A stretch of 59,225 bases of DNA from an uncultured Pseudomonadota bacterium (GTDB lineage Bacteria > Myxococcota_A > UBA796 > SXON01), in assembly GCA_903844155.1 (NCBI GenBank), contig CAIMSU010000294.1:1-59225 (forward strand), in the 5' to 3' direction. Positions within the stretch are counted from its first letter, which is position 1, and every line of letters begins with the position of its first letter. Positions 35,807 to 44,281 of this stretch are shown here, piece after piece. The position numbers were made by a program, and so were the translations under genes. The notes under the pieces are model-generated. The model saw nothing but the letters and a program-made list of their open reading frames with translations. It searched no databases and had not been told where the DNA came from.

Positions 35807-37513
35807 ATGGATCTCCGCCCCTACCTTGACGGCGCCGCCGAGCCGCGCCCGAGATCGCTCGCCGATGCCCTGGACGCCGCCGCTCCCGCCGATCTGGCGG
35901 CCCTGGTCTGGGATCAGCCCACGGCGCAGCTCAGGGACGGCGAGCTGCGCGTGAACGTGTCCAGGCAGGACGCGCGCACGCTGAAGGTCACCACGTCCTG
36001 GGGTGATCAGTCGCTGGACCAGGTCCTCGCGTTGCCCAGCCGTCCGCTGCTCCGCGCCGAATTGCCCGCGGCGCTGGCGGATGGTTCGCGTCCGTTGCAT
36101 CACCGCGAAGGCCGCTGGTATGACGGCCTGCCGGAGCCTCACGCGCAGGGCCGCTGCGACCGGATCGTCCCGGCGCTAACCCCGGAAGACCTCGGCGATC
36201 CCGCATTTCGTGCCGCCCACGGCGTGAAGCGCGCGTACATCGCCGGTGCGATGGCGGGCGGCATCGGCAGCCCCGAGATCGTGATCGCGATGGGAAAGGC
36301 CGGGTACATCGGCTTCTACGGTGCCGGCGGCCTCGATCTTCCGACCGTCGAACAGGCGGTGGTGCGAATCAAGCAGGAGCTTGGCGACCGCCCGTGCGGG
36401 TTCAACCTCCTGCACAATCCCAGCGAGCCGTCCGTGGAAGAAGCCACGGTGGACCTCTATTTGAAGCACGGCGTCCGGACGATCTCTGCGAGCGCCTTCA
36501 TGGGCCTCACGCCCGCGGTCGTCCGGTTTCGCCTGGCGAACCTCCACGAGCGGGACGGCGAGATCGTTGCTCCGAACAAGGTTTTGGCGAAGGTGTCTCG
36601 CACGGAGGTCGCCGAGCCCTTCCTACGGGCCGCGCCTCCGAAGCTTTTGGAGGAGCTGGTCGCGAAGAAGGCGATCACGGCACGGCAGGCCCAGCTCGCC
36701 GCACAGATCCCGATTGCGGAGGACGTCACGCCGGAGGCGGACTCGGGCGGTCACACCGATGGCAGGCCGCTGAGCGTGCTCGTCCCCGTGTTCCGCCGGT
36801 TGCGCGACCGGGTGCAGGCCGAGCAGGAATACGCGGTGCCTCCCCGGATCGGCGCCGCCGGCGGCATCGCTGATCCCGAGTCGCTCGCAGCCGCCCTGAC
36901 GCTCGGCGCCGGGTACGTCCTCACCGGCAGCATCAACCAGTGCACGCAGGAGGCCGGCACCAGCCGGCTCGTCAAGGAGATGCTCGCGCAAGCCGGCTAC
37001 GCGGACGTGGCCAACGGTCCCGCGCCCGACATGTTCGAGATCGGGGCGAAAGTGCAGGTTCTCGCCCGCGGGAGCCTGTACGCGCAACGCGCACAGTTGC
37101 TGTACGAGACCTACCGCGAGCACGCCAGCTGGGACGAGGTCCCGAAGGCGCAGCGCGAAAAGATCGAGAAGCAGATCCTCGGGCGTCGGTTCGAGGACGT
37201 CTGGTCGGACACGCAGCGGTACTGGACCGAGCGCGACCCGCGGGAGGCGACGCGAGCCGAGCAGGACGGCCATCACCGCATGGCGCTTTGCTTCCGCTGG
37301 TACCTTGGAATGACGAGCCGGTGGGCGCGGACGGGCGAGACCAGCCGGAAGCGCGACTACCAGATCTGGTGTGGTCCGGCGATGGGGCTGTTCAATGACT
37401 GGGCGAAGGGCACGGCGTTGGAGGGCTGGGAGTCCCGGACGGTCGTCGGGATCGCGGACGCGCTGATGGAAGGCGCCTGCGGCGTGCTACGGGCGAGGAT
37501 GGCCCTCGGATAG
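35807..37513 (+). CDS. pfaD: PfaD-family flavin enoyl reductase
   Basis: This 568-residue FMN-dependent TIM-barrel enzyme is of the PfaD/trans-acting enoyl reductase type, related to nitronate monooxygenase. Characteristic segments are MAGGIGSPEIVIAMGKAGYIGFYGAGG, NLLHNPSEPSVEE, RIGAAGGIADPESLAAALTLGAGYVLTGSINQ and a long C-terminal part with RRFEDVW and CGPAMGLFNDW. This enzyme normally reduces enoyl intermediates on PUFA synthases or trans-AT polyketide lines. No ketosynthase or acyl-carrier gene is in the window, so its partner must be encoded elsewhere. Confidence 0.93.
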   Translation: MDLRPYLDGAAEPRPRSLADALDAAAPADLAALVWDQPTAQLRDGELRVNVSRQDARTLKVTTSWGDQSLDQVLALPSRPLLRAELPAALADGSRPLHHREGRWYDGLPEPHAQGRCDRIVPALTPEDLGDPAFRAAHGVKRAYIAGAMAGGIGSPEIVIAMGKAGYIGFYGAGGLDLPTVEQAVVRIKQELGDRPCGFNLLHNPSEPSVEEATVDLYLKHGVRTISASAFMGLTPAVVRFRLANLHERDGEIVAPNKVLAKVSRTEVAEPFLRAAPPKLLEELVAKKAITARQAQLAAQIPIAEDVTPEADSGGHTDGRPLSVLVPVFRRLRDRVQAEQEYAVPPRIGAAGGIADPESLAAALTLGAGYVLTGSINQCTQEAGTSRLVKEMLAQAGYADVANGPAPDMFEIGAKVQVLARGSLYAQRAQLLYETYREHASWDEVPKAQREKIEKQILGRRFEDVWSDTQRYWTERDPREATRAEQDGHHRMALCFRWYLGMTSRWARTGETSRKRDYQIWCGPAMGLFNDWAKGTALEGWESRTVVGIADALMEGACGVLRARMALG

Positions 37514-37560
37514 CGCACCGGCAGGCGTGCACCTTCAGCAGAAAAAACTGCCCCAAGAGT

Positions 37561-37584
37561 TGACACCGGAACGTATCGGTGTCA
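37561..37584. promoter_or_regulatory. 24-bp operator-like palindrome before the MerR gene
   Basis: TGACACCG at 37561-37568 and CGGTGTCA at 37577-37584 form a perfect 8-bp inverted repeat with an 8-bp spacer. With the T before it, the left arm also supplies a TTGACA -35 hexamer. MerR-family regulators bind palindromes between promoter elements, so this is the likely autoregulatory site of the gene starting at 37595. Confidence 0.6.
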
Positions 37585-37594
37585 TGTTCGTGGC

Positions 37595-38173
37595 GTGACC
37601 CCACTCGCCCCAACCCCGCCCATCCCCCTCTCGCTCGCAGACCTGTGCGATGCCGCGGACGTGACCCCGCGCACCGTCCGCTACTACATCCAGCAGGGCC
37701 TGCTGCCTGCCGCGGATGGGGCGGGGCAGTCCGCCTCGTACAACCCGACGCATCTCACACGCCTGCGCATCGTCAAGGTGCTGCAGGGCCGCCACTTGCC
37801 GCTCGCCGAGATTCGCGCCCGGCTGGAGGCGCTCACGGAGGAAGAAGCCCGGGAGCTGCTCACCCCGGAGGAGTCGCCATCGCGCCTGTTGCCGACGAGC
37901 GCTGGGGACTACATCCGTGCCGTGTTGGGGCGCCCCGCGGCCATGGTGCGCGAACCGGCAATGCCGCTGTACTCGGCCATGGGGGCGGTCGCCCCACCTC
38001 CAGAACCGCCTGCGATGGCGAGCGCCTCTGCCGTCCAGCGATCCACCTGGGAGCACTACACGCTCGCCAAGGACATCGAGCTGCATGTTCGTCGCCCCCT
38101 CGACCTTCAGACCAATCGACGGCTGGAGCGGCTGATCGAGGCCGCCCGCGCCATCTTCAAGGAAACGCCATGA
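37595..38173 (+). CDS. MerR-family transcriptional regulator
   Basis: This 192-residue regulator has an N-terminal winged HTH, SLADLCDAADVTPRTVRYYIQQGLLP (about residues 12-37), then SYNPTHLTRLRIVKVLQGRHLPLAEIRARLEAL, the MerR signature with a short dimerisation helix. The C-terminal 100 residues are unlike known effector domains, lack the Cys pattern of metal-sensing MerR proteins and contain a Pro/Ala linker. It starts with GTG 37595 just after the palindrome and overlaps the VWA gene by ATGA, so it may regulate that gene or be modulated by its product. Confidence 0.85.
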   Translation: MTPLAPTPPIPLSLADLCDAADVTPRTVRYYIQQGLLPAADGAGQSASYNPTHLTRLRIVKVLQGRHLPLAEIRARLEALTEEEARELLTPEESPSRLLPTSAGDYIRAVLGRPAAMVREPAMPLYSAMGAVAPPPEPPAMASASAVQRSTWEHYTLAKDIELHVRRPLDLQTNRRLERLIEAARAIFKETP

Positions 38174-39435
38174 CCCTCGCCCTCTCGTCTGACCGCGCGT
38201 TCGTCCGCGCCACCGGCGGCAGTCGCCGCCACCTCGTCATCCGCTGGACCGCACCGCCGCGGACCGTCGTCGAGCAACGCCCGGCCGTCCGCGTTGGCTT
38301 CTCGCTTGACCGCTCCGGGTCGATGGCCGGGCAGAAGCTCGTGCTGGCTCGGGAAGCGCTGCTTGGTGCCGTGGCGCTGCTCGAGGAGCGCGACGCGTTC
38401 TCCATCGTCGCTTTCGATGATCGGGTGGAGCTGGTCGCGCCGCTCCGGAACGCGACAGCGGAGGCGAAGGCCGAGGCCAGGCGCGCGGTCGCTGGCATCG
38501 AGGCGCGGGCGAACACGAACCTGTTTCGCGGGTTCCTCACCGCGTGCGAGACCATCGCGCCGGGCCCCGGCGTGCCAGACGGCATGGCGCGTTGCATGCT
38601 GCTGACCGACGGGCAGGCGAACGCGGAGGAGACCAACCCGGAGCGCCTCGCGGCACACGCGGGAGCGTTGCGGGAGCGCGGGATCGGGCTCTCGACGTTC
38701 GGCGTTGGCGCGGACTTTGACGAGGTGCTGCTGCGGGCGATGGCCGATGCTGGCGGAGGCAACTTCTTCTACGTTGGATCGGCGGACCAGATCCCGGTGG
38801 TGATGCGGCGAGAGCTGAGCGAGGTGCTGCTCATCTCACAGCGCGGCGTACGCGCGCGCCTGAGCCTGCCGCACGGCGTGAGCGCCCGGCTGATTGGCGA
38901 GCATCGCGTCGATGCGGGGGATGTGATGACCGTTCACCTCGGCGATCTCGTGGCGGACGAGCAGATTGAGCTGGTTGTGAGCCTGCAGTTCCCCCGGGAC
39001 ACCGCGGGGGTGACCGCCCCCCTGCAAGTCCGGATCGAGGATGAACGCGGCGCGTGCGGGGAGAGCACCTTCACCTGGACCTACGCCGAGGGGATGGTGA
39101 ACGACACCCAGTCGCGAAACGTGGTGGCCGATCGGCTCATCGGCCAACGCCACGCGGACAAGACCCGTCTCCGGGCGCTACGCCTGAACCGCAAGGGCGA
39201 GTTTGCCGAGATCGGCAGGATGTTCCACGATCTTGTCGCCCACATCCGAAGCTACGCCGGGACCGATCCCGAGCTGCTTGCGCTCATCGCGCAGCTCACG
39301 ATCGACGAGCGCGAGTACGCCCGGCGTATGGACGAGATCGGGCACAAGTCGCGGCACATGACGTCCTCGTCGCGGATCCGGGGCAAGGAGACGACGGGGA
39401 GCGCGAGCCGGCCGGTTCGGCTCGACGAGGAGTAG
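38170..39435 (+). CDS. VWA-domain protein
   Basis: This 421-residue protein has a von Willebrand A domain (about residues 38-210) with a complete MIDAS: DRSGSMAGQ (DxSxS), a Thr-containing loop (NTNLFRG) and LLTDGQAN (TDG). It has no signal peptide, so the domain probably acts in the cytoplasm. The beta-sandwich and helical C-terminus (about 230-421) resembles other bacterial VWA/inter-alpha-trypsin-inhibitor-like proteins. Binding partners are unknown. Translational coupling to a MerR regulator is unusual for a VWA protein. Confidence 0.87.
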   Translation: MTLALSSDRAFVRATGGSRRHLVIRWTAPPRTVVEQRPAVRVGFSLDRSGSMAGQKLVLAREALLGAVALLEERDAFSIVAFDDRVELVAPLRNATAEAKAEARRAVAGIEARANTNLFRGFLTACETIAPGPGVPDGMARCMLLTDGQANAEETNPERLAAHAGALRERGIGLSTFGVGADFDEVLLRAMADAGGGNFFYVGSADQIPVVMRRELSEVLLISQRGVRARLSLPHGVSARLIGEHRVDAGDVMTVHLGDLVADEQIELVVSLQFPRDTAGVTAPLQVRIEDERGACGESTFTWTYAEGMVNDTQSRNVVADRLIGQRHADKTRLRALRLNRKGEFAEIGRMFHDLVAHIRSYAGTDPELLALIAQLTIDEREYARRMDEIGHKSRHMTSSSRIRGKETTGSASRPVRLDEE

Positions 39436-39444
39436 CGGGGCGCT

Positions 39445-40794
39445 TCAGTACGCACACGCGCGGAGGAACGCGGGGGGCGAGGGGTCCGCCTCCCACGCCC
39501 GGATCAGCCTGTCGGCTGGCGATTCGCCACTGGCCACCTGGTCGATCAGCGGTGTCAACAGATCGGTGTCCTCACCCAGGAATCGGAGCCCGGCGAGGGC
39601 GATCTGCACCACGTCGCCGGCGAGATCGGCGGTCCGACGAGCGCCCATCTGGCCGCCAAGCCCGTACCGACCCGCGCTCTCCTGGGCCACGCGCGGGTCT
39701 TCGGCGATGTTCTCGTTGACCCACCGCTCGGTCTCGGAGAGCGCGCCGTACAGCAGGCCGTACCAGAGCGCCCCGAACGCCACGCAAAGGTCGACGGAGA
39801 CGAGGTCTGCCCCGCGGACCTCGATCGTCCGCTTGACGCGCACCTCGGGAAAGACGCTGGTCTGGTGCAACTCCCAGTCCGCCATCGTCGGGAAATGGCG
39901 GGCCCCCGAACCGTCCACGTACCCCTCGGACATCCACGCGCGGAACGTCTGTCCGTTCGCGGCGATCCAGGCGCCATCCAGCTTGAGGAACATCATCGGC
40001 GTGTCAAGGAGGTAGTCGATCCAGCGCGCGTGGGTGTAGCCCTCACGCACCGCCGCGGGAAAACCCGTCCGGGCGGGGTCGGTCTGCGTCCAGATGTGCG
40101 ACCGGTAGCTCCGCCAGCCCGTGGCCCGGCCCTCGGCGATGGGCGAGTTGGCGAACATCGCGGTGTTCAGCGGGCCGAGGGCGAGGGCGACCTTGAACTT
40201 GCGGGCGCAGTCCTCCTCGTCCGCATAGTCGAAATTGCCCTGGACCGACGTGGTTCCCTTCATCATCCAGTGGGCGAGCGGACCGACCTTTGGCAGGTAC
40301 TCGCGCATGATCGCGTAGCGGCCCTTGGGCACGAACGCGATGGAATCGATCGGCGCGTAGGGGGTGAGGCCGATTGCCAGCCAGTGGTGGTCCTTCCCGG
40401 CCGACAATTCGTGGAGCACCCGGCGGTTCTCACGCACCTCCGCGTCCAGGCCGGCGAGGCTGGCGTGCGGCCGTCCGGAGAGCTCGACTTGCCCGCCCGG
40501 CTCCAGGGTGATGCTCGCCCCGCCGCCTGCGCGTCCGGCTTCCAGCGCGATGAGGTGATCGCCGGTCGGCGAGTGCTCCACGTAGGGCGCCCACCCGAGC
40601 CGCGACTGCAGCTCCCCGAGGATCCAGCGGATGCCGTCGGGCTCGAAGTACCCAACGGAACGCCCGTCGCTGCGCACGACGCTGCGCTCGTACTCCCCGC
40701 CGATCCAGCGGTTTGGCGAGCCGTAGCCGCGTTGCTGCTCGAACAATCGGGTGACAGTGAGTCGGGATTCGGCGGTCTCGGGGACGTCGGGCAC
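39445..40794 (-). CDS. gshA: Glutamate-cysteine ligase, GCS2/plant-like type
   Basis: This 449-residue ATP-dependent ligase makes gamma-glutamylcysteine, the first step of glutathione (or related thiol) synthesis. It belongs to the plant/proteobacterial GCS2 class. Recognised segments are WIGGEYERSVV, GASITLEPGGQVELSG, MREYLPKVG...MMKGTTSVQGNFDY and EVRVKRTIEVRGAD. The GTG start at 40794 has a clear GGAGG upstream on the minus strand. No glutathione synthetase gene is adjacent. It is convergent with the VWA gene, with 9 bp between the stops. Confidence 0.93.
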   Translation of the reverse strand: MPDVPETAESRLTVTRLFEQQRGYGSPNRWIGGEYERSVVRSDGRSVGYFEPDGIRWILGELQSRLGWAPYVEHSPTGDHLIALEAGRAGGGASITLEPGGQVELSGRPHASLAGLDAEVRENRRVLHELSAGKDHHWLAIGLTPYAPIDSIAFVPKGRYAIMREYLPKVGPLAHWMMKGTTSVQGNFDYADEEDCARKFKVALALGPLNTAMFANSPIAEGRATGWRSYRSHIWTQTDPARTGFPAAVREGYTHARWIDYLLDTPMMFLKLDGAWIAANGQTFRAWMSEGYVDGSGARHFPTMADWELHQTSVFPEVRVKRTIEVRGADLVSVDLCVAFGALWYGLLYGALSETERWVNENIAEDPRVAQESAGRYGLGGQMGARRTADLAGDVVQIALAGLRFLGEDTDLLTPLIDQVASGESPADRLIRAWEADPSPPAFLRACAY

Positions 40795-40878
40795 GGATCC
40801 TCCGGATCGGAGCGGGCGGTGGCGGTGGAGCGGAGCGCGTCAGGTAGTCACCGGAGCGGGCGACGGCTATGCTGCTGG

Positions 40879-41532
40879 ATGTACGCGAGGTCTCCATTGC
40901 GAAACGTTCGGCCGTCCAATCCCCGGCCAGTGGCCGCGTTCGTGGGGGCAGCGGTCATCGCCCTCGGCAGCCTTGGGGGATGCACCCCGGTGTTGAAGAG
41001 CCCAGCGGGCAGCGACACGGGCGGCGCCTGTGCTCCCTACGTGGCGCCCACCAACTCCTGGACCCAGGGCTCCGTGCCTGACGGCACGTGCGGGGAGGGC
41101 TGGGCCGATGGCGACGTCGTCGACGATGCCCAGTTCACCGACCAGAACGGTGCGCCGGTCTCCATCTGGCAATTCTACGGCGACGTCGTGCTGCTGGACC
41201 TCTCCACGTTGTGGTGCAGTCCATGCCAGGATCTCGCGGGGGGCGCACAGGCCACCGCGGACACGTACCGGGACCAGGGGTTTGTCTACCTGACCGTGCT
41301 CGTCGAAAACCTCTCGGGCGACCCGCCGACGACGGACGACCTGAACTCCTGGGGCAACGCGTTTGGGATCACCGAGCCGATCGTCTCGGACGACGCGCAC
41401 ATCGAGCCGATCCTCATGCCCCAGAACAACTACCCGGGCGTGTTCGTGATCGACCGGTCGATGGTCATCGGCCCGCGGCTCGACAACCCCACGGATGACA
41501 CGATCCGCGCGGCGATTGAAGCGGCGTTGTAG
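40879..41532 (+). CDS. Thioredoxin-fold (TlpA/AhpC-like) lipoprotein
   Basis: This 217-residue exported thiol-redox protein is likely lipid-anchored: the signal peptide (VAAFVGAAVIALGSLGGC, about residues 17-34) ends in a lipobox. The thioredoxin domain begins near QFTDQNGAPVSIW, has the redox CxxC in TLWCSPCQDL (about residues 112-121) and a cis-Pro loop NNYPGVFVID. Distance between signal and fold is short, so the domain sits close to the membrane. The ATG at 40879 precedes the signal. SD is weak. Confidence 0.85.
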   Translation: MYARSPLRNVRPSNPRPVAAFVGAAVIALGSLGGCTPVLKSPAGSDTGGACAPYVAPTNSWTQGSVPDGTCGEGWADGDVVDDAQFTDQNGAPVSIWQFYGDVVLLDLSTLWCSPCQDLAGGAQATADTYRDQGFVYLTVLVENLSGDPPTTDDLNSWGNAFGITEPIVSDDAHIEPILMPQNNYPGVFVIDRSMVIGPRLDNPTDDTIRAAIEAAL

Positions 41533-41550
41533 GCGCCGTCGCGAGGGCGG

Positions 41551-41574
41551 TTCGCCGAGCGCCGGGATCGGCGG
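41551..41574. repeat. 24-bp palindromic dispersed repeat, copy 2
   Basis: This is identical to 30587-30610, including the CGCCGA/TCGGCG hairpin arms. It lies in the 149-bp gap between the thioredoxin-fold gene and the Rossmann protein gene. It could act as a transcriptional stem-loop, but no T-run follows. Confidence 0.8.
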
Positions 41575-41681
41575 GGCCATTGCCGACGGACCCCCCGACC
41601 CGATTCGGTTACAGCGGGCGGCTCTGACGTCGCCCGACCCGGCGACCCCCGCTCGTCCTCGCACCCCTGGAGTGTTCCGCG

Positions 41682-43346
41682 ATGTACCACGATTTCCTCA
41701 TCCTCGGCGGCGCTGGGCTGGTTGGCATGCAGGTGTGCCGACACATCGCGCAGGACCTGCGGCCAAGGCGAATCGTGGTCGCTTCGTTGCTGGAGCATGA
41801 GGCGCAGGCGGCATGTGGGAAGTTGGAGGCGGAGTTTCCGGAGGTGAGCTTTGTGCCCGCCTGGGGCAACCTTTTCGTCCCGCGCGACATGGCGCATCTC
41901 TCTCGCGCCGAGATCCTCAACGATGTGCCGATGCGGCGACGGCTGCTGGACGCTGTCTACGAGGATTTTCAGGCGGCCTACGAGCAGAATCACCTCGTGT
42001 TCCTCATCCGGCGCCACCGGCCCGAGGTGATCGTCGACTGCGTGAACACCGCGACGGGCTTCAGCTACCAGGACGTGTTCGACGGTGCGACGAAGGTGCG
42101 GGCGTGGATCGGCGAGACGGGTTTTGACGCCAAGGGCGTGAACGATCTGGAGACGTTCCTGCTCTCCCAGTCGGTGCCCCAGCTCATCCGTCACGTGCTC
42201 TTTCTACACAACGCAACGACCGAATACTCGACTGCGGTGTACGTGAAGGTCGGGACGACGGGCACGGGCGGCATGGGCCTGAACATCCCCTACACGCACA
42301 GCGAGGATCGTCCGTCCAAGAAGCTGCTCGCCAAGAACGAGGCGGCTTTTGGGCACACCGGCCTGCTCTTCCTGCTCGCGCGCACGCCCAACGCGCCGAT
42401 CGTGAAGGAGGTCAAGCCCGCCGCGATGATCGGCTACCGCGGTGTGCAGGTGATGGAGGCGAAGGACCGCTTCGACAATTCCGACTTGTACGCGGCAAAG
42501 ACGCAGGACCTCTCGGCAGGCACGCTCGGTCTGCGCGACGACGCTGCCGGCTACGAGAAGTCCGGGCGCCTGCGCGTGCCCGTGGTCGACACCGGCGAGA
42601 ATGGCGTGTTCACCCGCGGCGAATTCGCGGCCATCACCGCGCTCGGGCAGATGGAGTACATCACCCCCGAGGAGATCGCGCACACGGTGGTGCTGGAGAT
42701 CCGGGGCGCAAACACCGGCCAGGACACGATCTCCGCGCTCGACGGTTCGGTCATGGACCCGAGCTACAAGGCCGGCCTCGTCCGGAACGTGGCGCTGTCC
42801 GACCTCGACGCGGTTGAGCGGGAATGTGGCGTACCGTCGGTCGCGCTCGGTCGCCTCGGCCCTCCAGAGCTCTCCAAGCTGCTCTTCGAAGCGGAGTTGC
42901 TCCGTCGTGCCTGCGGCTCCTTTGACGCGGTAATCGCCGAGAATCCGGCCAAGCTCGCCCAGAAGTGCGCGGACGCGCTGGAGAGCAGCGGGGTGATCCG
43001 CACGGCGCCGTCCATCGGCATCCCGATCCTGATGCCGGACGGGAAGACGCTGCTGCGCGGCCCTCGGATCAACGTGCCTGAGGTGGTCGGGCACAACACC
43101 AGCGTGGCGCTCGGCGATGCGGCGATGGCCGACAAGTGGGCGAAGAAGGGGTGGATCGACCTCCGCGCGGGGAACATGGAGCAGTGGCAGGCGCGGTTCC
43201 GGAAGATGGTGAAGGGGCGGGCGACGCTACGCGAGCTGGGGTCCGCTGCGGCGAGCATCGAGAGCTTCATGGCGACCGGTTTTGAGATCGGCGAGGTTGT
43301 CGCCTGGATCTTCAACAACGAGATGGGCGGGTACCGGCAGAAGTAG
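41682..43346 (+). CDS. Rossmann-fold NAD(P)-binding protein, function unknown
   Basis: This 554-residue cytoplasmic protein starts with a dinucleotide-binding motif LGGAGLVGMQV (residues 8-18), then RIVVASLLEHE and VDCVNTATG. It resembles saccharopine-dehydrogenase-like and short-chain reductase proteins. A TSTAVYVKVGTTGTGGMGLNIP region (about 184-205) and a long C-terminal half with PSIGIPILMPDGKTLLRGP are not typical of a family I can name. No membrane segments are present. The RBS region ahead of the ATG is GGAG at about 41671. Neighbours give no pathway context. Confidence 0.75.
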   Translation: MYHDFLILGGAGLVGMQVCRHIAQDLRPRRIVVASLLEHEAQAACGKLEAEFPEVSFVPAWGNLFVPRDMAHLSRAEILNDVPMRRRLLDAVYEDFQAAYEQNHLVFLIRRHRPEVIVDCVNTATGFSYQDVFDGATKVRAWIGETGFDAKGVNDLETFLLSQSVPQLIRHVLFLHNATTEYSTAVYVKVGTTGTGGMGLNIPYTHSEDRPSKKLLAKNEAAFGHTGLLFLLARTPNAPIVKEVKPAAMIGYRGVQVMEAKDRFDNSDLYAAKTQDLSAGTLGLRDDAAGYEKSGRLRVPVVDTGENGVFTRGEFAAITALGQMEYITPEEIAHTVVLEIRGANTGQDTISALDGSVMDPSYKAGLVRNVALSDLDAVERECGVPSVALGRLGPPELSKLLFEAELLRRACGSFDAVIAENPAKLAQKCADALESSGVIRTAPSIGIPILMPDGKTLLRGPRINVPEVVGHNTSVALGDAAMADKWAKKGWIDLRAGNMEQWQARFRKMVKGRATLRELGSAAASIESFMATGFEIGEVVAWIFNNEMGGYRQK

Positions 43347-43399
43347 GCCCGGCGGCCCGACTGGACGGCGCTGCGGCCAGAACCGGTTAGCCCTTTGGC

Positions 43400-44281
43400 G
43401 TGGTCCATTTTCGCTCGTTCGTCATCCCGTCTGGCGCGCTGCTCGTGGCGCTCACGCTCGCCTCGCCTGCGCGCGCGGAGTCCCCCGGCGTGGGCCTGGG
43501 AGCGCCCCCGTCGACCGGGCTTTCGGTGTCCGACGTCGCGATCCCCTGGTCCGCGGTTGGTTTTTCGCCGGCGGCCACCGATTCGGCGGCGTACGGGCCC
43601 GACCTGCTCGGCCTCGGACCCAACGGGGCCTGGGCGCTCTGGGATCCCGTAAACACCCAGATCATCGGCTCAGTACGGGCCGATACGCCGGCTGCCGCGG
43701 GAGGCTTCGCGGCCGAGGTCGACCACGCGGACGGCCTCGCCTGGACGACGGACGGGGAGCTGATCGTCATGGACGAGTCGGCCCGGATGTTGACGGAGTG
43801 GCGGGTGACGGGGTCCGTCGCGGAGCGGGTCGCGAGCCTGCCGATGAGCCGGCTCTGCCCGGTCGGGGTGCGGCTGGTTGTCGACGGCGATGAGGTCGAT
43901 GGCATCGACGCCTTCGGCAACGTGAGGCCGCTGGCCGACGTCTCGCACGGCCTGCAGCCGGTCGCCGGGCCGCACCTTCGCCCGCCGGCCCACGATGTGC
44001 GCGTACTCAACGGCGTCGTGACGGTCGACGGAGCGGTCGTCGCCGCACCGTCGGACGCGCTCGCCGGCCGGGCCTACGGCGAGTGGCTTTACGTCGAAGC
44101 GGGTGTCCGAGGCTCTGTTCAGCGGCGTGTGGCGATCTCGCTTGGCTCGGGCCGCCAGGTCGTCCTCGCCGTCGGCTCCGTCTACCGCCCAGCAGCGGGA
44201 ATCGCTTCGGGTCCGGACGGGACGTTCGGCTACCTCAGCCCGTCGACCGACGCCCTCCACCTCGTGCGGGTGTCGCCATGA
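43400..44281 (+). CDS. Secreted beta-propeller-like protein
   Basis: This 293-residue exported protein has a signal peptide of about 24 residues (VIPSGALLVALTLASPARA). The rest has repeated beta-strand patterns with GPNGAWALWDP, DGLAWTTDGELIVMDE and SGPDGTFGYLSPSTDALHLVRV, as in propeller blades. No catalytic motif is visible. The GTG start at 43400 is followed by the signal. It overlaps the NlpC/P60-like gene (ATGA), so the two are probably secreted together. Confidence 0.65.
   Translation: MVHFRSFVIPSGALLVALTLASPARAESPGVGLGAPPSTGLSVSDVAIPWSAVGFSPAATDSAAYGPDLLGLGPNGAWALWDPVNTQIIGSVRADTPAAAGGFAAEVDHADGLAWTTDGELIVMDESARMLTEWRVTGSVAERVASLPMSRLCPVGVRLVVDGDEVDGIDAFGNVRPLADVSHGLQPVAGPHLRPPAHDVRVLNGVVTVDGAVVAAPSDALAGRAYGEWLYVEAGVRGSVQRRVAISLGSGRQVVLAVGSVYRPAAGIASGPDGTFGYLSPSTDALHLVRVSP

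Noticed and set aside
35807-37513. Ordinary nitronate monooxygenase
   Set aside because: The length and the long C-terminal extension match PfaD-type enoyl reductases better.
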